Under the pieces are notes generated by a model. That model was given only the letters and a program-made list of their open reading frames with translations. It ran no database searches and had not been told where the DNA came from. Both the position numbers and the translations under genes were made by a program. This document shows, piece after piece, positions 58,659-64,000 of a stretch of DNA of 64,000 nucleotides; the stretch's first letter is position 1; the number at the start of each line of letters is the position of its first letter. The stretch spans positions 187,241-251,240 of the forward strand of contig NZ_LMEP01000001.1 of assembly GCF_001426405.1 (NCBI RefSeq). The letters are read 5' to 3'. The stretch comes from Streptomyces sp. Root1304 (GTDB lineage Bacteria; Actinomycetota; Actinomycetes; Streptomycetales; Streptomycetaceae).

Positions 58659-60230
58659 TCAGAAGGGCCAGACGCCCTCCAGCGACCCCTTCCAGTCGAG
58701 GTCGACCTTGTCCTTCCAGGAGTCCTTCGGGACACAGACGGGCCCGCCGATCCAGCTCTCGACCCATGAACCGAGGTTGACGGTCCAGCAGGAGGGCTTG
58801 GGTTCCGGCTTGGGTTCCGGCTTGGGCTCGGGCTTCGGTTCGGGCTTGGGTTCCGGCTTCGGTTCCGGCTTGGGCTCGGGCTTGGGTTCCGGCTTCGGCT
58901 CCGGCTTCGGCTCCGGCTTCGGCTCCGGCTTCGGTTCCGGCTTCGGCTCCGGCTTCGGCTCCGGCTTGGGTTCCGGCTTGGGTTCCGGCTTCGGCTCCGG
59001 CTTCGGCTCCGGCTTCGGCTCCGGCTTCGGCTCCGGCTTCGGCTCCGGCTTCGGCTCCGGCTTCGGCTCGGGCTTCGGCTCCGGCTTGGGCTCCGGCTTG
59101 GGCTCAGGAACCGTCGGGTCCGTGGGCCACGTCGGATCGGTCGGATCCGTAGGCCACGTCGGATCGGTCGGATCCGTAGGCCACGTCGGGTCGGTCGGGT
59201 CCGTCGGCTGTGTCGGGACGCCCGGTTCCGTGCCGTACAGCATCTGCCGGAACAACGCCGACGACCGGGGATTGTCGTCGCATTGCCAGACGCCGTGCGG
59301 GCAGTAGTCGGTGATCGTGTGGTAGAGCGGCTTGTGCAGCTTCATCCATTCCAGCATGCGCCGCATGTATTCGGGGTTGTCCCCGTTGCGGAAGAGCCCC
59401 CATTCCGGATAGGAGATCTGCTTTCCGTGCTCGGCCGCGAAATCGACCTGCTTCTGGAGCCCGTACGGCTCGGTGACGTGCTGGTCGAAACGCGAACCCG
59501 AGGGCTGGTCGTACGAGTCCATTCCGATGATGTCGACGACATCGTCACCCGGGTAGCACTCGGTCCACGGGACGGCGTCGAGACCGCGGCTCGGGTTGAA
59601 GTCGAACCGGAACTTCTGGCCCGGCACGGAGCGCATCGCGGTGACGATCCGGTTCCAGTAGTTCTTCCACGAAGTGGGGTCGGGCCCGCACCGGTGGGTG
59701 TAGGTGGTGCCGTTCATCTCCCAGCCGAGGACGACGACGGTGTCGGTGGCGCCCAGCTCGACGAGCCGCCGGGCGAGGGTCCTGAAGTGGTGGTCGTAGG
59801 CGCCGGCGGCACCGATCCGCAGCTGACGGCGGACCTCGGCGTCGGAGACCCCGGCCTCGTTGCGCTCCAGCATGGGCACGTTGAGGACGAACATGCGGTC
59901 GGCCTTCTCGTTGCGCCAGTCCGCCCAGGCGTCGAGGAAGCCCGGGGGGCCCTCGATGTTCTTCCAGAGGTCGCCGGGAAGGTAGGTGTGGCCGACGCGG
60001 AGCTCACGGCCGCCGAGCCACTGCTGCAGGGCCTCGATGCGGGCGACCCCGAGCGCGCCCGATTCGAGGAACGCGCCCATGGCGCCCGAGAGCGTGGGTC
60101 CGGGATCGCTCGCCGTGACGGATTCGGCGGCCCGGGCGGGGGACGACAGCACGACTGAACCCGAGGCGAGGAGACCGGCGGTGAACACCCCCAGCCACGC
60201 TCTCGAGGTTCTCCGGTGTGCAGCTCCCAT
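58659..60230 (-). CDS. GH26-like glycoside hydrolase with PEPK-repeat tail (paralogue 2)
   Basis: 523 residues. Seen: signal peptide 1-34 (SPARA-AES), a catalytic domain homologous to the 40445 gene with Glu in [20 protein letters not shown] and Glu in [15 protein letters not shown], three TDPTWP repeats, about 25 EPKP units, and a C-terminal Trp-rich module [20 protein letters not shown] with two Cys. ATG 60230 has AAGGAG five bases upstream. The rigid Pro-Lys stalk suits spanning or clinging to the wall. Substrate likely the cluster polymer, inferred. Confidence 0.85.
   Translation of the reverse strand: MGAAHRRTSRAWLGVFTAGLLASGSVVLSSPARAAESVTASDPGPTLSGAMGAFLESGALGVARIEALQQWLGGRELRVGHTYLPGDLWKNIEGPPGFLDAWADWRNEKADRMFVLNVPMLERNEAGVSDAEVRRQLRIGAAGAYDHHFRTLARRLVELGATDTVVVLGWEMNGTTYTHRCGPDPTSWKNYWNRIVTAMRSVPGQKFRFDFNPSRGLDAVPWTECYPGDDVVDIIGMDSYDQPSGSRFDQHVTEPYGLQKQVDFAAEHGKQISYPEWGLFRNGDNPEYMRRMLEWMKLHKPLYHTITDYCPHGVWQCDDNPRSSALFRQMLYGTEPGVPTQPTDPTDPTWPTDPTDPTWPTDPTDPTWPTDPTVPEPKPEPKPEPKPEPKPEPKPEPKPEPKPEPKPEPKPEPKPEPKPEPKPEPKPEPKPEPKPEPKPEPKPEPKPEPKPEPKPEPKPEPKPEPKPEPKPEPKPEPKPSCWTVNLGSWVESWIGGPVCVPKDSWKDKVDLDWKGSLEGVWPF
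58797..59105. repeat. 12-bp tandem repeats encoding EPKP, about 25 copies
   Basis: Repeats of GGTTCCGGCTTG / GGCTCCGGCTTC (minus strand codes EPKP) over about 309 bp; codon variants such as GGCTCG and GGTTCG show ancient duplications and recent homogenisation. Not a CRISPR: there are no spacers. Confidence 0.92.
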
Positions 60231-60387
60231 GGCCACTCCTTCGCGTCGTACGCCTTTTGATGATCCGTCAATCTGATACTCCGAAAGTATTCCTAATGCG
60301 CCGACCGTGAACTCGGCTTCCCTCTGATCAGTAGTCCATTAGAGGATTTGATCGCCCAGATGGGGCACCCGAGAGGAAGGGCGTGCC

Positions 60388-61767
60388 GTGCCGCGCAGTC
60401 AGCGTTTCGACACCAGCGTTCCCACCGTCCTTGTGCGGCTCGATCCGAACCCCTTCCATCACGGCACCCTCGGAGCGGCGCGCTCATTGGGCCGGGCGGG
60501 AATTCCGGTGCACGCCGTCATCGAATCGAGCACCAGCCCGGTCGCCCGCTCACGCCATGTCCGCTCGGTCCGGGTCCGCCCCGCGACGGCCTCCGCCGGA
60601 GAGCTGGTCGCCCTCCTGCACCGGATCGCGGACGAACTGACGGACGGTCGGACGGCAGGTCGCACGGAGGGCGGGACGGGCGACCGGAAGGACCCGCCCG
60701 CCGACGCCATCCCCGACGCCCCGTCACCTCCCCTCCTCGTCCTCCCCCTCGACGACGTCAGCGCCCTCGCCCTGGCCCGCAGGCGCGCCGATCTCTCCCC
60801 GCGCTTCCTGCTGCCCGAGCAGAGCGAGGAACAGCTGCTGCGCGTCGCCGACAAGGCCTCGCTCGCCGAGACCTGCGCGGACCTGGGGCTGCCCCATCCC
60901 CGTACCGAACTCCCCACCGGCGCCGACGAGGCCGCCGCGATGGCCTGGTCGCTCGGACTCCCGGTGGTGGCCAAGTGGAGCCGCCCCTGGCTGCTCCCGG
61001 CCGGCGGCGGACTGCGCAGCACCTCGATCGTGCGCTCGCTCGCCGAGGTGCGGGAGCTGTACGCCCGCACCCCCGAGGCCGGCAGCCGGCTGCTGCTCCA
61101 GGAGCTGCTTCCGGCCGGCCGGGACCTCGACTGGTTCTTCCACGGGTACGTGGACTCCGCCGGCCGCTGCACGACGGGGTCGACCGGCCGCAAGGAGCGT
61201 TCCTGGCCGGACGGCGCCGGGCTCACCGCCGTCGGCCGCTGGACGGTGAACCCGGCCCTGGAGCGCACGGCCCGCGCACTGCTCGACGCGCTGGGCTACC
61301 GGGGCGTCTGCGACCTGGACTTCCGGCTCGACCGGTCCACGGGCGCGTACCACCTGCTCGACTTCAACCCCCGGCCCGGCGCGCAGTTCCGGCTCTTCAC
61401 CGACCCGTCCGGCCTCGACGTGGTCCGCGCCCTCCACCTGGACCTCACCGGCCGTCCCGTACCGCCGCACTCCCCCGCGTACGGGCGCCGCTTCGTCGTC
61501 GAGAACTACACGGCGCTCTCGGTGCTGGCCTCGCCGCGCCGCCGGTACGCGGCCGAGCCCGGGGCCGCGCGCAGGACCGAGTACGCCTGGTGGGCCGCCG
61601 ACGACCCGGCGCCCGCGCTCGCCATGGGCCGCGCCTGGCTCGCGCACCTCCTGCGCAAGGCGCTGTCCGTGCTCCGCCGCCGCCTGCGCTCCGGCCGGGC
61701 GGGCCCGCCGACGACCCCCACGACGCCACGGGCCCGCAGCTCCTCCCAGCAGCTCACTCCACGTTGA
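60388..61767 (+). CDS. ATP-grasp carboxylate-amine ligase-like protein
   Basis: 459 residues. Seen: an N-terminal Rossmann-like region (LDPNPFHHGTLGAARSLGRAGIPVHAVIES), VADKASLAETCADLGLPHPRTELP, VVAKWSRPW, LLLQELLPAGRDLDWFFHGYV and the late LDFNPRPGAQFRLF, matching ATP-grasp folds and nucleotide binding. It lies head-to-head with the GH26-like gene. Probably adds an amino acid or amine to a carboxylate of the glycan or a carrier; acceptor unknown. GTG 60388 behind AGAGGAAGG. Confidence 0.8.
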   Translation: MPRSQRFDTSVPTVLVRLDPNPFHHGTLGAARSLGRAGIPVHAVIESSTSPVARSRHVRSVRVRPATASAGELVALLHRIADELTDGRTAGRTEGGTGDRKDPPADAIPDAPSPPLLVLPLDDVSALALARRRADLSPRFLLPEQSEEQLLRVADKASLAETCADLGLPHPRTELPTGADEAAAMAWSLGLPVVAKWSRPWLLPAGGGLRSTSIVRSLAEVRELYARTPEAGSRLLLQELLPAGRDLDWFFHGYVDSAGRCTTGSTGRKERSWPDGAGLTAVGRWTVNPALERTARALLDALGYRGVCDLDFRLDRSTGAYHLLDFNPRPGAQFRLFTDPSGLDVVRALHLDLTGRPVPPHSPAYGRRFVVENYTALSVLASPRRRYAAEPGAARRTEYAWWAADDPAPALAMGRAWLAHLLRKALSVLRRRLRSGRAGPPTTPTTPRARSSSQQLTPR

Positions 61768-61781
61768 AGGCGGAAGGCACG

Positions 61782-63050
61782 ATGTCGAACACGTACGACC
61801 TGGTGGTCGTCGGGGCCGGACCCTACGGCCTGTCCGTGGCCGCGCACGCGGCCGTCCACGGGCTGCGCCTGCGGACCTTCGGCCGCTCGATGGAGTCCTG
61901 GCACGCCATGCCCCCGGGCATGTTCCTGAAGTCGGAACCCTGGGCCTCGCACCTCTCCGACCCGCAGGGGGCGTACGGGCTCGACGCGTACGCCGCCGCG
62001 CGGGGCGTGCGCGCCGAGCACGGGGTGCCGCTGCCGGTGGACTTCTTCGCCGCGTACGGCGACTGGTTCGCCCGGCGGGCCGTGCCCGCGCTCGACGAGC
62101 GGCTGATCGCCTCGGTCACGCCGACCGCCGACGGCTTCGCGCTGCTCACCGAGGACGGCGAACCGCTCCGCGCCCGGACGGTGGCGCTCGCCGTCGGCGT
62201 CCTGCCCTTCATGGAGGTGCCCGGACCGCTGCGCGGCCTGGACCGGCGGTACGTCACCCACTCCAGCCACCACGGCGCGCTGGACCGCTTCGCGGGGCAG
62301 GACGTCACGGTCGTCGGCGCGGGCCAGGCGGCCCTGGAGACGGCCGCGCTCCTCGTGGAGCGCGGCGCGGGCGCGGTCAGGATCGTCGCCCGCGCGGACC
62401 GGCTGAACTGGAACACCCTGCCCCCGGCGCTCGACCGCGGCCTCTGGCCCTCGCTGCGCGCCCCGCACACGGGGCTCGGCTGCGGCTGGCGGAACAGGCT
62501 CTACGCCGACACCCCGGGCGTCTTCCGGCGTCTGCCCGCCGCCACCCGCGAGCGGATCTTCGGCTCGGCGCTCGGCCCGGCCGGTGCCTGGTGGCTCCGT
62601 GAGCGCTTCGCTGCGGTCGGGGACGTACGCCTCGGGCAGCGGATCACCGCGGCGGCCGTGACCGGGGACGAGCGGCTGCGGCTCGATGTGTCCGGCCCTG
62701 GCGGCACGACCGTCCTGGAGACCGACCACGTCGTCGCGGCCACCGGTTTCGTCCCGGGCCTGGACCGGGCGAAGGTGCTCTCCCCGACGCTGCGCGGGGC
62801 GCTGCGGACCGTCGGCGCGGGCGGGGCCCCGGAGGTCGGCGCGCTCTTCGAGTCCTCGTGGCCCGGCCTCTTCCTCGCCGGACTGCTCACCGCCCCGTCG
62901 TACGGGCCCTCGATGCGGTTCGTCCTCGGCGCCGAGTACACGGCGGGGCGGCTGGTGCGCGGGGTGCGGCAGCGGCTGCGCGCGGGGGCCCGGAGCGGCG
63001 GCGCGCCGGGCCGGCCGCGTACGGGCGGGAAGGCGCCGGTCCCGGCATGA
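61782..63050 (+). CDS. FAD-dependent oxidoreductase (flavin monooxygenase-like)
   Basis: 422 residues, 14 bp downstream of the ATP-grasp gene behind GGAAGG. Seen: FAD motif LVVVGAGPYGLSVAAHAA (residues 8-25), second nucleotide motif VTVVGAGQAALETAALL, the LKSEPWASHLSDP segment and an AATGF linker near the end. The layout fits N-hydroxylating or flavoprotein monooxygenases. With ATP-grasp it may tailor a small acceptor of the island; specificity unknown. Confidence 0.8.
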   Translation: MSNTYDLVVVGAGPYGLSVAAHAAVHGLRLRTFGRSMESWHAMPPGMFLKSEPWASHLSDPQGAYGLDAYAAARGVRAEHGVPLPVDFFAAYGDWFARRAVPALDERLIASVTPTADGFALLTEDGEPLRARTVALAVGVLPFMEVPGPLRGLDRRYVTHSSHHGALDRFAGQDVTVVGAGQAALETAALLVERGAGAVRIVARADRLNWNTLPPALDRGLWPSLRAPHTGLGCGWRNRLYADTPGVFRRLPAATRERIFGSALGPAGAWWLRERFAAVGDVRLGQRITAAAVTGDERLRLDVSGPGGTTVLETDHVVAATGFVPGLDRAKVLSPTLRGALRTVGAGGAPEVGALFESSWPGLFLAGLLTAPSYGPSMRFVLGAEYTAGRLVRGVRQRLRAGARSGGAPGRPRTGGKAPVPA

Positions 63051-63054
63051 CGGA

Positions 63055-63094
63055 GGGCCGGCCCCGGAGAGCGGGTGCTCTCCGGGGCCGGCCC
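63055..63094. terminator. Strong bidirectional hairpin between oxidoreductase and chaplin
   Basis: Perfect 18-bp stem GGGCCGGCCCCGGAGAGC with its complement, loop GGGT, four bases after the stop of the plus-strand gene. Confidence 0.85.
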
Positions 63095-63118
63095 CCGAGC
63101 CTGCGTGTCGCTGAGGAC

Positions 63119-63352
63119 TCAGGCGTTGATGCAGGTGTTGCCGAAGGTCGGGTTGAGCAGGCCGATGACGTTGATGCTGTTGCCGCAGGCGTTGACCGGG
63201 ATGTGGATCGGGACCTGGACGACGTTGCCCGAGAGGACGCCCGGCGAACCGACCGCGACACCCTCCGCGCCCGCGTCGGCGAAGGCGGGGGTCGCCGCAC
63301 CCATGGCCATGATGATTCCGGCGACGACGGCAGCAGCCTTCTTACAGTTCAT
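63119..63352 (-). CDS. Short chaplin near the rodlin
   Basis: 77-residue chaplin (an in-frame ATG four codons upstream is possible). Seen: signal peptide with a Cys3, then SGNVVQVPIHIPVNACGN and VIGLLNPTFGNTCINA with Cys56 and Cys74 in mature positions. By place it corresponds to ChpA/ChpD beside rdlA in S. coelicolor. Secreted, amyloid-forming hydrophobic coat subunit. Its terminator is at 63055. Confidence 0.92.
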   Translation of the reverse strand: MNCKKAAAVVAGIIMAMGAATPAFADAGAEGVAVGSPGVLSGNVVQVPIHIPVNACGNSINVIGLLNPTFGNTCINA

Positions 63353-63470
63353 TTTCGTCTGCATCCTTTCGGTGGCGGAACACTTTTCACGGAACACAAC
63401 GAACATCCCGCGCAAAGGAAACCGGAAGAACGTCGAAGTCTGCTCATTCACTCCGTTGCGCGTACGAAAA

Positions 63471-63506
63471 GGGCCGGAAGAGAACACGGAGGTTCTCTTC
63501 CGGCCC
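63471..63506 (-). terminator. Terminator of the rodlin gene
   Basis: Perfect 15-bp stem GGGCCGGAAGAGAAC / GTTCTCTTCCGGCCC, loop ACGGAG, followed on the minus strand by TTTTCG. Starts 18 bp past the rodlin stop. Confidence 0.85.
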
Positions 63507-63523
63507 AGTGTCCGCGACGCGGA

Positions 63524-63937
63524 TCAGCCGTTGTAGGCACCGTTGCCGGAGAGCACCGGGATGTCCTCGACGAGGTGCGACAGCGGCTCGTCCCCCTTGG
63601 CCTGGGTGGAGTTCTCGGCGCACTGCTGGTTCTGCGGGGAGGAGAGGACGTTGATGTCCTGGACCGCGACCGGGACGAGGACGCCGACGACCGAGCCGAC
63701 GTTGCCCTTGACCGGGGCGCCGAGGCACAGCTTGTTCAGCGAGCCCTGGACGGCCGAGAACTGGGGGCTCATGTCACCCGCGGTCGTCGAGTTGCCGAAC
63801 GCCGTGTGCGCGCCGTTGCCGCTGAGCGAGGTCGTGCCGCCGTCGTCGGCGATGGCGAGCGCCGGGGAGGCCGCCGCAGCAGAAGCGCCGACAACAGAGG
63901 CCGTAACAGCCGCAGCCGCCATAATCTTCTTGATCAC
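63524..63937 (-). CDS. rdlA: Rodlin (RdlA-like)
   Basis: 137-residue secreted protein organising chaplin fibrils into the rodlet layer. Seen: signal peptide [28 protein letters not shown], then [69 protein letters not shown], ending SGNGAYNG; the two Cys and the ...[14 protein letters not shown] region are characteristic. GTG start. In S. coelicolor two rodlins are divergent, so a partner is expected beyond the window. RdlA versus RdlB is not decided. Confidence 0.93.
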   Translation of the reverse strand: MIKKIMAAAAVTASVVGASAAAASPALAIADDGGTTSLSGNGAHTAFGNSTTAGDMSPQFSAVQGSLNKLCLGAPVKGNVGSVVGVLVPVAVQDINVLSSPQNQQCAENSTQAKGDEPLSHLVEDIPVLSGNGAYNG

Positions 63938-64000
63938 GGTGATTCCGTTCCTGTTCCCACCAATCGACCTGATTGATGCGACGGGATCAACTGCGGGGAC

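Noticed and set aside
58797..59105. CRISPR-like array of regular short repeats
   Set aside because: Units are 12 bp with no spacers, in frame within a secreted GH26-like gene and translating to EPKP.

Overview
The window is chromosomal DNA of a Streptomyces. Base composition is very GC-rich with G/C-ending codons, GTG starts are common, and genes often overlap by 4 nt (ATGA/GTGA). Chaplins, a rodlin, a MelC1/MelC2 tyrosinase pair, a DasR-type operator before a chitinase and a Streptomyces-type Tad pilus locus fit that genus. I saw no rRNA, tRNA, CRISPR array, complete insertion sequence or phage gene.

Layout. 0-9 kb: the visible 194 codons of an undecaprenyl diphosphate synthase, a divergent YghZ-type aldo-keto reductase, a DUF2079 membrane protein, a prepilin peptidase, DUF192, a PIG-V-like GT-C protein, a small unknown, an AbiEi/DUF559-like protein, and an OmpA-domain protein whose stop lies in a long inverted repeat. 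8-17 kb, minus strand: a Tad (Flp) pilus locus (zinc-ribbon protein, CpaB/RcpC, TadZ, two TadE-like, CpaF, TadB, TadC, a 44-codon ORF, Flp pilin, TadG-like), followed by a lipoprotein. 17-22 kb: GH18 chitinase with a DasR-like site, Ser/Thr kinase, secreted M14 carboxypeptidase. 22-27.5 kb: a D-amino-acid catabolic island (RidA, IclR and sugar kinase facing a D-amino-acid deaminase and an N-acyl-D-amino-acid deacylase). 27.5-40.5 kb: MptB-like mannosyltransferase, AlaA-type aminotransferase, a TelA/XpaC-like/VWA operon, poly-gamma-glutamate hydrolase, GTP-dependent PEP carboxykinase and a TrhA/hemolysin III protein.

40.4-64 kb is a sporulation-surface island. It holds three short chaplins, an LPXTG protein with a chaplin-like cysteine frame, two small secreted unknowns, a tyrosinase pair, a VKOR oxidase and a rodlin at the right end. 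These surround a colinear polysaccharide cluster: GT4, polyprenyl glycosylphosphotransferase, O-antigen-ligase-like polymerase, MurJ/MviN flippase, NodB deacetylase, second GT4, Wzz-like protein, CelD/FemAB-like acyltransferase, GH26-like enzyme with a PEPK-repeat tail, ATP-grasp ligase and flavin oxidoreductase. A second GH26-like paralogue lies at the left edge. The chaplin-tyrosinase-glycan-chaplin-rodlin order resembles the chpG to rdlA region of S. coelicolor (from memory, not checked).

The most interesting hypothesis is that this island builds a Wzx/Wzy-type polysaccharide co-assembled with chaplins, rodlins and tyrosinase-derived pigment on aerial hyphae or spores. Coordinates come from reading the sequence by eye; functions come from motifs and family knowledge, not database searches.
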